In this document: piece after piece, positions 8,107 through 16,595 of the stretch
Layout of the letters: each line of letters starts with the position of its first letter
How positions within the stretch are numbered: the stretch's first letter is position 1
Assembly: GCF_001665685.1 (NCBI RefSeq)
Contig: NZ_LZTB01000114.1
Span: 1-64,000, forward strand
Source: Mycobacterium sp. 852013-50091_SCH5140682
Lineage (GTDB): Bacteria > Actinomycetota > Actinomycetes > Mycobacteriales > Mycobacteriaceae
Direction of reading: 5' to 3'
Length of the DNA: 64,000 nucleotides
Notes under the pieces: generated by a model
Told to the model about the DNA's origin: nothing
Databases searched by the model: none
The model's input: the letters and a program-made list of their open reading frames with translations, nothing else
Program-made: the position numbers and the translations under genes

Positions 8107-8982
8107 TCACGCCCCGTTGTTGACCCCACCGGAATTGGCCCCGGGGATGTCGGTGATCGGGAAGTTCGGCATGGGAGGCGGCGACGGTGTGGGTGGCAGC
8201 GTCGGAATGCTCGCGGGCGGGATGTCCTGCAGACCGTTGACGGGCGGGCCGTTCTCGCGGCTGCCATAGCTCGTGCCCGGCTCGCGGGGGCCGAGCAGGT
8301 GGCTGACCGTCACCAGGTGGTAGTCGTTGGCCTTGAGCACCGGGATGAACTGCTGCACCAGATCCACGGTGGACGAGTAGGTGTCGTGGAACAACACCAC
8401 CGAGCCGGGTTTGATCTGGGTCATCAGCATGTAGCGGGTGGCCGCGGTGTTCGAGTCGTTGGCCCAGTCGAACGGGATGACGTCCCAGTTGATGTCGGCC
8501 AGCCCCTGTTTCTTGGCCTCCGCCAGTACCTGGTCGTTGATCAGACCGCCCGCGGTGCGCAGCAGTTTCGGCCGCTGGCCGGTGGCCTGCTCGATGGCGT
8601 CGCTGGCCTTGGACAGCTGTGACGGGATGTCCTCCGGCGGAATGGTCGTCATGTTGGGGTGTTCCCAGGTGTGCTGGCCGAGCTCCATGCCCGCCTCGAC
8701 CACCCGCTTGGCCCCCTCGGGGTTGGCGGCGACCTTGTTGCCGATCTCGAAGAACGTCGCCTTGGCGTCGTTGTCCTGCAGGATCTTCAGCAGCCGGTCG
8801 GTGTACGGACTGGGGCCGTCGTCGAAGGTCAGGGCTACGCACTTCTCCACTGCGCAGTTGACGTCATCGGCCGACGCGCGCCGCACGTGCCCGGTGACCG
8901 CACCAGCCACGAGGACCACGACGGCGACGAAAATGCCGATTACGGTCCATCGCCACGCCTGGCTGTTGGGGAGTCTCACCAC
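8107..8982 (-). CDS. membrane-anchored polysaccharide (peptidoglycan) deacetylase
   Basis: 291 aa, counterpart of Rv1096. One N-terminal membrane helix (about 12-33), then a NodB-homology domain outside the cell: motif 1 TFDDGPS (52-58), metal motif 2 HTWEH (104-108), motif 4 INWDVIPFDW (about 164-173), motif 5 VLFHD (196-200). Motif 3, usually RxPxG, reads RTAGG (142-146). The metal triad D55, H104, H108 is complete, so activity is likely: removal of acetyl from GlcNAc of peptidoglycan, linked with lysozyme resistance. The last ~50 residues are a Pro-rich tail. Confidence 0.9.
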   Translation of the reverse strand: MVRLPNSQAWRWTVIGIFVAVVVLVAGAVTGHVRRASADDVNCAVEKCVALTFDDGPSPYTDRLLKILQDNDAKATFFEIGNKVAANPEGAKRVVEAGMELGQHTWEHPNMTTIPPEDIPSQLSKASDAIEQATGQRPKLLRTAGGLINDQVLAEAKKQGLADINWDVIPFDWANDSNTAATRYMLMTQIKPGSVVLFHDTYSSTVDLVQQFIPVLKANDYHLVTVSHLLGPREPGTSYGSRENGPPVNGLQDIPPASIPTLPPTPSPPPMPNFPITDIPGANSGGVNNGA

Positions 8983-9056
8983 TCCGGCAGCCTACCGGCT
9001 GGCGATTTGTCCACCTCCCGTGACGGGCGCCGTCACGGGAGGTGCACATCAATCAC

Positions 9057-10370
9057 TCAGGGAAGTGCAGCGGGGCTGTACTCCTCCAGCATCTCGGTGA
9101 CCAGCGCGGCGATCGGCGAGCGTTCGCTGCGCTGCAGCGTGATGTGGGCGAACAGTGGGTGGCCTTTGAGCTTCTCGATGACCGCCGCGACGCCGTCATG
9201 GCGGCCGACCCGCAGGTTGTCCCGCTGTGCGACATCGTGGGTGAGCACCACGCGTGAGCCGGCGCCCAGCCGCGACAGCACGGTCAGCAGCACGTTGCGC
9301 TCCAGTGACTGCGCCTCGTCGACGATGACGAACGAATCGTGCAGCGAGCGACCACGGATGTGGGTCAGCGGCAGCACTTCGAGCATGCCGCGTGAGAGCA
9401 CCTCTTCGAGCACCGCGGGACTGGCCAAGCCCTCCAGCGTGTCGAAGACGGCCTGCGCCCAGGGGCCCATCTTCTCGCTCTCACTGCCGGGCAGGTAGCC
9501 GAGATCCTGGCCACCGACCGCATACAGCGGACGGAACACCACGACCTTGCGCTGGGTGCGGCGCTCCAGCACCGCCTCCAGGCCCGCGCACAGCGCCAGC
9601 GCCGACTTGCCGGTGCCTGCCTTGCCGCCCAGCGAGACGATGCCGACGGATTCGTCGAGCAGCAGATCCAATGCGACGCGTTGTTCGGCTGACCTTCCCC
9701 GGAGGCCGAACACTTCGCGATCACCGCGGACCAGCTGCACGCGCTTGTCGGCGTTGACCCGCCCCAGCGCGTGCGAGTTTCCGCCGAGCAGACGAATTCC
9801 GGTGTGGCACGGAAGATCCCGGGCATCGGCCACGTCGATCTCACCCTCGGCGAACATCGTGTCGATGTCCTCGGCGGCGACATCCATCTCGGTCATGCCG
9901 GTCCAGCCCGAGACCACGACATCCTGGGCGTGGTATTCGTCGGCGGCCAAGCCCACCGCGCCCGCCTTGACCCGGAGCGGAATGTCCTTGCTCACCAACG
10001 TGACTCGCTTGCCCTCCGCGGCCAGGTTGGCCGCACAGGTCAGGATGCGGGAATCGTTGCTGTCGGTACGGAAGCCCTGCGGCAGCACAGTCGGATCGCT
10101 GTGGTTCAGCTCGACGTGCAGCGTCCCGCCCTGTGTCCCAACCGGAATCGGCTGGTCCAGCCGTCCGTGTTCGAGACGCAGATCGTCGAACATCCGCAGT
10201 GCCTGCCGGGCGAACCAGCCCAGCTCGTGGTGATGCCGTTTGGCTTCCAGTTCGCTGATGACAACCAGCGGAACCACCACTTCATGCTCAGCAAACCGGC
10301 TGCAGGCCCATGGATCGGACAGCAGCACGGAAGTGTCGAGCACATAGGTACGGACAGGCGAATCAGTCAC
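9057..10370 (-). CDS. phoH2: PhoH2: PIN-domain RNase fused to PhoH ATPase/helicase
   Basis: 437 aa, counterpart of Rv1095. N-terminal PIN domain (about 1-140, with the acidic metal site starting at VLDTSVLL) fused to a PhoH ATPase with Walker A GGKAGTGKS (near residue 250) and Walker B VIVDEAQSL (near 350). Mycobacterial PhoH2 is described as a sequence-specific RNA helicase and RNase. The start is the GTG at 10368-10370, which overlaps by 4 bp the stop of a short upstream gene, phoAT, so translation is probably coupled. Confidence 0.93.
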   Translation of the reverse strand: MTDSPVRTYVLDTSVLLSDPWACSRFAEHEVVVPLVVISELEAKRHHHELGWFARQALRMFDDLRLEHGRLDQPIPVGTQGGTLHVELNHSDPTVLPQGFRTDSNDSRILTCAANLAAEGKRVTLVSKDIPLRVKAGAVGLAADEYHAQDVVVSGWTGMTEMDVAAEDIDTMFAEGEIDVADARDLPCHTGIRLLGGNSHALGRVNADKRVQLVRGDREVFGLRGRSAEQRVALDLLLDESVGIVSLGGKAGTGKSALALCAGLEAVLERRTQRKVVVFRPLYAVGGQDLGYLPGSESEKMGPWAQAVFDTLEGLASPAVLEEVLSRGMLEVLPLTHIRGRSLHDSFVIVDEAQSLERNVLLTVLSRLGAGSRVVLTHDVAQRDNLRVGRHDGVAAVIEKLKGHPLFAHITLQRSERSPIAALVTEMLEEYSPAALP

Positions 10371-10510
10371 GTGGCGCTCCTAGAGGCGAAGCTCGTTACG
10401 CGGCCCCACACGAACTTCTCGGTGGACGCTGCGGCACCAGGACCGGGGCCGGTCCTCTCGCAATCAATACGATCGGTACCGCCCGGACAGCAGAGCATGT
10501 CGCTAGCCAT
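10367..10510 (-). CDS. phoAT: PhoAT, small antitoxin-like protein preceding phoH2
   Basis: A 47-codon ORF read from the minus strand (ATG 10508-10510, TGA 10367-10369); it begins MASDMLCCPGG and ends FASRSAT. Its TGA overlaps the phoH2 GTG in GTGA, the overlap expected for translational coupling. The phoAT-phoH2 operon structure with a short upstream gene is known from M. tuberculosis and M. smegmatis. A -10-like TAGCGT sits 8 nt upstream of the ATG. The ORF has two adjacent Cys and a basic C-terminus. Identification rests on position and overlap, not on sequence similarity I can verify. Confidence 0.75.
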   Translation of the reverse strand: MASDMLCCPGGTDRIDCERTGPGPGAAASTEKFVWGRVTSFASRSAT

Positions 10511-10579
10511 CGGAATCGACGCTACCCCCGCCGCGCCGAATGCGCCTGACAGGCGCGCCGTAGCTAACCCGCCGGCACG

Positions 10580-11407
10580 TTAAGTGTTGATGAACTGCTG
10601 GAGCTGGGCCTCGCCTGCCAGACCCCATGCGGCGATGCGATCGGCGATCACCGTGCGCAGGGCGGCCTTGTCGAAGATGCCTGCCTCGGCCACCAGCGCC
10701 ACCTTGTCGCCGTACGCGTCGATATCCGCGCCGATCAGGTCGAGCTCGGCGGCGCGGGCGGCGATCGCGGCGACGGTTTCGTCGCGGTGGCGCTCGAGCA
10801 GGAACGACACCAGGTTCGCGAAGAACTCCTCGTGACGCTCCTCGTCACTGGCGATCCGGCCCATCAGCGATGCGAGCACCGGTTCCGCGGCCTGGACCTG
10901 CAAGTTGCGGCAGTACACCGCGTGGGCGCGCTCGAAGAACGCCATGAACACCAGGGTCTCGATCTGGCTGAAGCTGTCGGCTCGGTAGCCCTTCATCACG
11001 TGCTCGACGCGGACGTCCTCGTTGGCGGCCGGGTCGATCTCACGGGTGACCACCAGATAGTTGCGCAGGGCGACAGCGTGCAGATGCTCCTCGGCGGTCC
11101 AGCGGCCCAGGAACCGGCCCCACTTCTCGTCCAGGATGAAGTGTTCGACCAGCTCGCGGTGGTACCCGGCGAGATTGTCCTTGGTGATCAGCAGGATCTC
11201 CAAGGCGTCGGTGACCTTCTTGGGCAGGGTCACCTGGGAGGGATCCCAGTCCCGTCCACCTAGGAATGCGAAGTTCTCGCCCTGGTCGAACGGCACGTAA
11301 TCGTGGGCGTACCAGAGATCCTCAGAATCGATGTGACGACGCAGCTCGGCGCTCACCACCGGCTCCAGCTCGAGGGTCAGCGCATTAGGGACAGGTTTCT
11401 GTGCCAT
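10580..11407 (-). CDS. desA2: acyl-ACP desaturase DesA2
   Basis: 275 aa ferritin-like di-iron protein, counterpart of Rv1094. Iron-ligand motifs are EEHLH (in TAEEHLHAVALRNYL) and DEERHEEFF. The plant-type stearoyl-ACP desaturase family is soluble and introduces a double bond in acyl-ACP; mycobacterial DesA1/DesA2 are linked with mycolic-acid biosynthesis. A TACAGT -10 box at 11414-11419 ends 6 nt before the ATG, predicting a leaderless mRNA. Upstream, divergent gene starts at 11540. Confidence 0.92.
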   Translation of the reverse strand: MAQKPVPNALTLELEPVVSAELRRHIDSEDLWYAHDYVPFDQGENFAFLGGRDWDPSQVTLPKKVTDALEILLITKDNLAGYHRELVEHFILDEKWGRFLGRWTAEEHLHAVALRNYLVVTREIDPAANEDVRVEHVMKGYRADSFSQIETLVFMAFFERAHAVYCRNLQVQAAEPVLASLMGRIASDEERHEEFFANLVSFLLERHRDETVAAIAARAAELDLIGADIDAYGDKVALVAEAGIFDKAALRTVIADRIAAWGLAGEAQLQQFINT

Positions 11408-11413
11408 GAAGTA

Positions 11414-11419
11414 ACTGTA
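11414..11419 (-). promoter_or_regulatory. -10 box for leaderless desA2 transcript
   Basis: Read on the minus strand this is TACAGT (TANNNT), 6 nt upstream of the desA2 ATG at 11405-11407. Confidence 0.65.
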
Positions 11420-11539
11420 ACCCTAGTACACACATTCCTTGAAATCGGGCCGGGACGGCGTGTCGCACACCACGCAGACGGCTCCTGTGAGTCTCCTGGT
11501 TATGCAATCTAGCTGCACAAATGCGCTCTACGCTGAACC

Positions 11540-11809
11540 ATGACAATCCAACCGCAAGCACGCCGGATTCTTGTCACCACCGCCGCCGCAGGCCTCATCC
11601 TCGTACCGATCACAGCCGCGATATTCGGTTCGACGCCACGCGCTCTCGCCGACGATTGCACATCCGATGAGGTGCAGGACAGCTACTCACTGTCATGTGT
11701 GCCGACCATGGTGCCCGACACCAGCGATCAACTCACCGAGGACGAGATCGCCCAGCCCGGGTACAACGGCCACAGCGGCGGGGGCGGCGGGGGCGGCGGC
11801 CACCACTGA
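11540..11809 (+). CDS. small secreted Gly-rich protein, unknown
   Basis: 89 aa. A Sec-type signal peptide (basic RR, hydrophobic core about 10-30, cleavage likely after RALA) is followed by a ~50-residue mature part with two Cys that could form a disulfide (C40 and C53), an acidic middle, and a tail of eight Gly ending in His-His. I do not recognise the family. The Gly8-His2 end could bind metal or be a flexible spacer. It ends 17 bp from the glyA stop, convergent. Confidence 0.7.
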   Translation: MTIQPQARRILVTTAAAGLILVPITAAIFGSTPRALADDCTSDEVQDSYSLSCVPTMVPDTSDQLTEDEIAQPGYNGHSGGGGGGGGHH

Positions 11810-11826
11810 CCGCCGCCTGACGCCCG

Positions 11827-13299
11827 CTAGAGCGTCAGGCCCGGGTACAGCGGGTTGGCGTCGAGCAGTTCAGCCGACGCGGCGTGGACGCGTTCGGCGG
11901 TGCCGTCGGCCATCTTGTACTTGGCCTTGGACGAGCCGTCGGGCTGCGTGTTGGACAGCACGTCGACGATCAACTCGGCGACCCGGTCGAAGTCGTCGGC
12001 GCCGAATCCGCGGCTGGTCAGCGCCGGGGTGCCCAGCCGGACACCGCTGGTGTACCAGGCGCCGTTCGGGTCCGCGGGCACCGAGTTGCGGTTGGTGACG
12101 ACGCCCGCGTCCAGCAGCGCTGATTCGGCCTGGCGGCCGGTGAGCCCGAACGACCGCACGTCGAGCAGCACGATGTGGTTGTCGGTACCGCCGGTGACCA
12201 GCCCGGCATCACGCTTGGTGAAGCCGTTGGCCAGCGCCTGGGCGTTGTCGGCCACCTGCTGCGCGTAGGCCTGGAACGCGGGCTGGCGGGCCTCGGCCAG
12301 CGCGACGGCCTTGGCGGCCATCACGTGTGAGAGCGGGCCGCCGAGCACCATCGGGCAACCCTTGTCGACCGCGGGCGCGAACTCCTCGGTGGCCAGCACC
12401 ATGCCGCCACGCGGACCGCGCAGCGACTTGTGTGTCGTGGTGGTGGTGACGTGCGCGTGCGGCACGGGATCCTCGTCACCGGTGAACACCTTGCCCGCCA
12501 CCAGACCCGCGAAGTGCGCCATGTCGACCATCAGCGTCGCGCCCACCTCGTCGGCGATCTCCCGCATCTTGGCGAAGTTCACGCGGCGCGGGTACGCCGA
12601 GTATCCGGCGACCAGGATCAGTGGCTTGAATTCGCGGGCCGCTGCGGCGACGGCGTCGTAGTCGAGGAACCCGGTCTCCGGGTTGGTGCCGTAGCTCTGC
12701 TGATGGAACATCTTGCCCGAGATGTTGGGCCGGAAGCCGTGAGTGAGGTGGCCACCGGCGTCGAGCGACATGCCGAGCAGCCGCTGGTTGCCCAGCTTGT
12801 TGCGCAGGGTTTCCCAGTCCGCTTCGGACAAATCGTTGACGTGCTTGGCGCCCAGGTTGGCGAGTTCGGGGGCCTCCACCTTGGTGGCCAGGATCGCCCA
12901 GAAGGCAACAAGATTGGCGTCGATGCCGGAGTGCGGCTGCACGTAGGCATAGGGCGCGCCGAACAATTCGCGCGCATGCTCGGCGGCAAGCGCCTCGACG
13001 GTGTCGACGTTCTGGCAGCCCGCGTAGAACCGGTGCCCCACCGTGCCCTCGGCGTACTTGTCGGAGAACCAGGTGCCCATGGTCAGCAGCACGGCAGGCG
13101 ATGCGTAGTTCTCGCTGGCGATCAACTTGAGCGAATCCCGTTGATCGGCAAGCTCTTTGCGGGTGGCCGCGGCCACCCGGGGCTCGACCGACTCGATGAC
13201 CTGCAGCGCGGCCTGATAGGCGGCGCTGGCGGTGTCGGCGTAGTCGGCGCCCGAAGCCGCCGGCACAGAAGATGGGGTGGACGACGAGTCAGCTGCCAT
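11827..13299 (-). CDS. glyA: serine hydroxymethyltransferase, long form
   Basis: 490 aa PLP enzyme that converts serine and THF to glycine and 5,10-methylene-THF. The PLP Lys is in TTTTHKSLRGPRGG (near residue 290). It is about 60 aa longer than the 425-aa GlyA1 that occupies this position in M. tuberculosis. The extra length comes from a Ser/Ala-rich N-terminus (~35 aa) and an insert around LTHGFRPNISGKMFHQQ. Long SHMTs of ~480 aa exist in other actinobacteria. Last gene of a likely operon with the 168-aa membrane protein (24 bp gap) and the DUF885 gene. Confidence 0.93.
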   Translation of the reverse strand: MAADSSSTPSSVPAASGADYADTASAAYQAALQVIESVEPRVAAATRKELADQRDSLKLIASENYASPAVLLTMGTWFSDKYAEGTVGHRFYAGCQNVDTVEALAAEHARELFGAPYAYVQPHSGIDANLVAFWAILATKVEAPELANLGAKHVNDLSEADWETLRNKLGNQRLLGMSLDAGGHLTHGFRPNISGKMFHQQSYGTNPETGFLDYDAVAAAAREFKPLILVAGYSAYPRRVNFAKMREIADEVGATLMVDMAHFAGLVAGKVFTGDEDPVPHAHVTTTTTHKSLRGPRGGMVLATEEFAPAVDKGCPMVLGGPLSHVMAAKAVALAEARQPAFQAYAQQVADNAQALANGFTKRDAGLVTGGTDNHIVLLDVRSFGLTGRQAESALLDAGVVTNRNSVPADPNGAWYTSGVRLGTPALTSRGFGADDFDRVAELIVDVLSNTQPDGSSKAKYKMADGTAERVHAASAELLDANPLYPGLTL

Positions 13300-13323
13300 G
13301 GCGTTCAGCCTAGTCGTGGCCGG

Positions 13324-13830
13324 TCAGGTCAACGGTCTCGGGCCGGTTTGGCTCGGCGGGTGGCCGGGGTAGGGATACGGCTGTTGAGCAGGCTGCGCCG
13401 TCGCGATGTCCCTGGTCAGCTTCCCGTGCAACACGATCCACGCGCCGATCCCGACGAAAACCGATGCAGCGAACAGCACACCGCTGACGGTCTTCATCGC
13501 CGGCCCCTCTCCGAGCAGCTTCATCAGCACCGACGGAAAGGGGGTGGGGCTGTCGCCGCCGTCGACGCAGGCAAGTCCGAACACCAACATCGCTGCCCAC
13601 AACACGATCTGAGCCCAGGCCTGCCCGGAGGTGAGCTCACGGCGCCCACGCTGACGCATCATCCGCGTCGTCAGCCACAGGAGGAAGAGCAGTATCGGCG
13701 ATGCGAGAACACCGAAAAGCGCCATCCATCCCATCGGCACGAACAGTCCCCGACCCACGACCATCCACAGCACCAACAGCACATTGAGCGGCGTCGCCAG
13801 CGCAGGAATGTCCTGCCGGAGTTCTTTCAC
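13324..13830 (-). CDS. four-helix membrane protein, unknown
   Basis: 168 aa with about four hydrophobic helices (roughly 14-30, 33-54, 72-88, 113-134) and a short Pro/Gln-rich C-terminal tail. No motif I recognise. It sits between the DUF885 gene (9 bp gap) and glyA (24 bp gap) on the same strand, so it is probably co-transcribed with them. Function unknown. Confidence 0.7.
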   Translation of the reverse strand: MKELRQDIPALATPLNVLLVLWMVVGRGLFVPMGWMALFGVLASPILLFLLWLTTRMMRQRGRRELTSGQAWAQIVLWAAMLVFGLACVDGGDSPTPFPSVLMKLLGEGPAMKTVSGVLFAASVFVGIGAWIVLHGKLTRDIATAQPAQQPYPYPGHPPSQTGPRPLT

Positions 13831-13839
13831 CTTCCGAGC

Positions 13840-15057
13840 CTAAGCCCGCAACGTGGACGGGATGAGCGGCTCATCGAGCAGCCTGCCGAACCGCGACGTC
13901 AGCGTCACGCCGTCGGGCCGCGCATCGAGCCAGGCCCGCAGCAGCCGGTAGCCCTCGATGTAGGTGCTGGTGTAGGCGCGCCACAGCGGCGAGGACAAGA
14001 ACCGCAGCATCTGCCGGGCGCGCTCATCGTTGACCAGCAGCCACCGCTTGAGGAACGAGACCACGTCGTCGACGTCGCGGTGCTCGTCGTGCAGCATCAG
14101 CGCCGCGTCCTGACGCACGTCGGCCAGCCCGGCCATCGCCTCCGACACAGCTTCGGCGCGCTCACCGTCGAAGCGCAGACCCAGGTCGGCGTAGATCTCC
14201 GACGCCCACGCGCCCCAGCTGGGCCCCATGACGGCGTACAGCGCCAGGTCGGCCAAACCCTCGGCCATCAGGCACTGCGGGGTGTTGACCAGGAAGATCG
14301 TCTGTTCCAGCTGGCCCTGCCGCTCCACCAACCCGGCCTCCTTGCGGCAGTGCTCGGTGTGGTGGCCGGGATAGGACTCGTGGGCGACCAGCCGGGGCAG
14401 GTTGGCCATCTGCTGCTTGAGGTCAGCATTGACCGCGACCGTCGAGCGATAGTCACCGAGGTAGTAGTTGAAGCCCGACCACGGCTTGTCGGTGACCACC
14501 TCGTAGGTGATGGTTTCGGTGTCGGGCAGCGGATATTCGGCGCGCACCCGATCGCGCAGCGCCGAGGAGAACGCATTGATGCACTCCTCGAGCCGCTCCG
14601 GCGGGATCTCGTCGCCCGTGCGGTGCGCCTGGATGCGCTCGGCCAGCGGGCCCGTTCCGCCGAGCGCCTCGTCGAGCTTGGCGTGCGCCTCGCGGTACCG
14701 CTCGGGATCACCCTTGGCGATCCGGACGTCGAAGTAGGCCTGCACCTCGTCGACAAAGCCGACCTGTTCACCGGCGAACTTGCGCCCCGCGCAGTTCAGC
14801 GCGCGCAGGTGCGCGGCGAGATACGCGGCGCGGTCGCGGTCCAGATCCTGCGGTATCTCACCGAGCAGCCGGTCGGCCTGCCGGGCCAGGTCCGCGGGGT
14901 CGGGTGCGGGTTCGTTGTCGACGGCGCGACGCAACGCCGGGTCGCCGGTGAACGAGTCGACGTAGCCTTCCTCGACGCGGTCGAAGCGCAAACCGAGCAG
15001 CAGATATTCGCGGATGAACGCATCTGAGGGCGCCCCTATGTCGATACCGGAGTCCAT
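13840..15057 (-). CDS. DUF885 family protein (metallopeptidase-like)
   Basis: 405 aa. Matches the DUF885 family by the motif HESYPGHH (near residues 225-232), which resembles a zinc-peptidase HExxx...H site, and by an all-helical composition. Typical members are 550-600 aa; this one is shorter. The frame is open far upstream (to 15522), but that is antisense to coaA; the ATG at 15055-15057, 30 bp from the coaA start, is the sensible one. No signal peptide is seen. A dipeptidase-like role is inference from the family motif. Confidence 0.8.
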   Translation of the reverse strand: MDSGIDIGAPSDAFIREYLLLGLRFDRVEEGYVDSFTGDPALRRAVDNEPAPDPADLARQADRLLGEIPQDLDRDRAAYLAAHLRALNCAGRKFAGEQVGFVDEVQAYFDVRIAKGDPERYREAHAKLDEALGGTGPLAERIQAHRTGDEIPPERLEECINAFSSALRDRVRAEYPLPDTETITYEVVTDKPWSGFNYYLGDYRSTVAVNADLKQQMANLPRLVAHESYPGHHTEHCRKEAGLVERQGQLEQTIFLVNTPQCLMAEGLADLALYAVMGPSWGAWASEIYADLGLRFDGERAEAVSEAMAGLADVRQDAALMLHDEHRDVDDVVSFLKRWLLVNDERARQMLRFLSSPLWRAYTSTYIEGYRLLRAWLDARPDGVTLTSRFGRLLDEPLIPSTLRA

Positions 15058-15087
15058 GCCCTCAACCGTAAATGCAAGACTGACCAA

Positions 15088-16026
15088 ATGCCGCGGCCCA
15101 GCGAGCCGAGCCCCTATGTGGAGTTCGACCGAATCCAATGGCGTTCGCTGCGCATGTCGACCCCGCTGAAACTCACCGAGGATGAACTGCTGCGTCTGCG
15201 CGGCATGGGCGAGAAGCTCGACCTCCTCGAGGTGGAAGAGGTCTACCTGCCGCTCGCCCGATTGATCCACCTGCAGGTGGCCGCGCGTCAGCGGCTCTTC
15301 GCCGCCACCGCGGAGTTTCTCGGTGAGCCGCAGCAGAACCCGGACCGGCCCGTGCCGTTCGTGATCGGGGTGGCGGGCAGCGTGGCGGTCGGCAAGTCCA
15401 CCACCGCGCGTGTACTGCAGGCGCTGCTGGCCCGCTGGGAACACCACCTGCGCGTCGACCTGGTCACCACCGACGGATTCCTCTACCCGAACAAGGAGCT
15501 CAACCGCCGGAACCTGATGCACCGCAAAGGTTTTCCGGAGAGCTACGACCGCCGGGCGTTGATGCGGTTCGTCACCGCGGTGAAGTCAGGGGCCGACGAG
15601 GCCTGTGCCCCGGTCTACTCGCACCTGCTCTACGACATCGTGCCCGGCGAGAAGCAGATCATCCGCCACCCGGACATTCTCATCCTGGAGGGGCTCAACG
15701 TCTTGCAGACCGGGCCTGCGTTGATGGTGTCGGATCTTTTCGACTTCTCGGTGTACGTCGACGCGCGCATCGAAGATATTGAGAAGTGGTACATCTCACG
15801 ATTCCTGACCATGCGCTCGACGGCATTCGCCGACCCGGCCTCGCACTTCCACCACTACTCGACGCTGACCGACGAGCAGGCCGTGTTCGCCGCCCGCGAC
15901 ATCTGGCATTCCATCAACCGGCCCAATCTGATCGAGAACATCCTGCCGACCCGGCCGCGCGCGACCCTGGTGTTACGCAAGGACGCCGACCACGCCATCA
16001 ACCGGCTGCGGCTGCGCAAACTCTGA
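15088..16026 (+). CDS. coaA: type I pantothenate kinase
   Basis: 312 aa, counterpart of Rv1092c. Phosphorylates pantothenate, first step of CoA synthesis. P-loop GVAGSVAVGKST at about 94-105, and the type I hallmark segments TTDGFLYPN and DILILEGLNVLQ are present. Divergent from the DUF885 gene; ends in front of a strong palindrome shared with a convergent membrane-protein gene. Confidence 0.95.
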   Translation: MPRPSEPSPYVEFDRIQWRSLRMSTPLKLTEDELLRLRGMGEKLDLLEVEEVYLPLARLIHLQVAARQRLFAATAEFLGEPQQNPDRPVPFVIGVAGSVAVGKSTTARVLQALLARWEHHLRVDLVTTDGFLYPNKELNRRNLMHRKGFPESYDRRALMRFVTAVKSGADEACAPVYSHLLYDIVPGEKQIIRHPDILILEGLNVLQTGPALMVSDLFDFSVYVDARIEDIEKWYISRFLTMRSTAFADPASHFHHYSTLTDEQAVFAARDIWHSINRPNLIENILPTRPRATLVLRKDADHAINRLRLRKL

Positions 16027-16034
16027 CGCCGAAA

Positions 16035-16081
16035 GGCCAGTTATCGCACGCATTCTCGCGATTCGCGTGCGACAACTGGCC
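16035..16081. terminator. bidirectional hairpin between coaA and the 134-aa gene
   Basis: 17-bp inverted repeat, 16035-16051 with 16065-16081 (left arm begins GGCCAGTTATCGCACGC), one A/C mismatch, 13-nt loop. It lies between two converging genes 70 bp apart and so can serve both as a terminator. No U-run. Confidence 0.7.
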
Positions 16082-16096
16082 ACTCGGCAGTGCGGA

Positions 16097-16501
16097 TTAC
16101 GCCCGGATGCGGCGGACCCCGATGAACTGCCATTCCGCCATCACCGCGGTGTAGATACCGGTGGCGATGACGATCACCCCGCCCGCCGTGGTGAGGGTCA
16201 TGGTGAGCACGGCGGCCACCGCGATCACCGTGCAGAGCGCGTTGGCCACGGCGGTGCCGATGCCCGCGGGGCGCACCCGGTCCATGGCCGCGAGCGCGAA
16301 GACGACGATGCCGTAGCCGACGGAGAAGATGCCGACGCCGTATTCGATGGACTTGGGCAGGCCGGTGAGATCCGAGAACCATCCGGCGGTGGCGAGCAGG
16401 ACGATGCCGGTGATGCCGACGAAGATCGCGTCGACCCGCATGGCCAGCCGCAGCAGCGTGTCGGATGCGCTCGCGGTGCGGGGTGTGGTGATGGCGGTCA
16501 T
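16097..16501 (-). CDS. small four-helix membrane protein A (paralog of next)
   Basis: 134 aa with four predicted membrane helices after a 24-aa soluble N-terminus. Start ATG at 16499-16501 has a good GAAGGAG site; the longer in-frame start at 16549 lacks one. It is clearly paralogous to the 142-aa gene at 16596-17024: the shared pattern is LLR.A.R.DA at the first helix, a YG followed by L/V-rich helix 3, and a C-terminal GVRRI/L.A. Unknown function; tandem duplication of an integral membrane protein. Confidence 0.75.
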   Translation of the reverse strand: MTAITTPRTASASDTLLRLAMRVDAIFVGITGIVLLATAGWFSDLTGLPKSIEYGVGIFSVGYGIVVFALAAMDRVRPAGIGTAVANALCTVIAVAAVLTMTLTTAGGVIVIATGIYTAVMAEWQFIGVRRIRA

Positions 16502-16595
16502 GATTCTCCTTCGTGGTGGGTGTTGAGATGAGCACGGTGCGAGGACCACAGCCGCAACCTCTACGGATGCGGCCCCCGCACCGGCAGTCGGGGAG

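Noticed and set aside
12430..15027. Open frame of 865 codons on the plus strand
   Set aside because: It is antisense to glyA, the 168-aa gene and the DUF885 gene, and its protein is Arg/Gly/His-rich with no domain. It is a high-GC shadow of real genes.
13840..15522. 560-aa version of the DUF885 protein
   Set aside because: The extra N-terminus is antisense to coaA and not family-like; the ATG at 15057 fits the family and the divergent layout.
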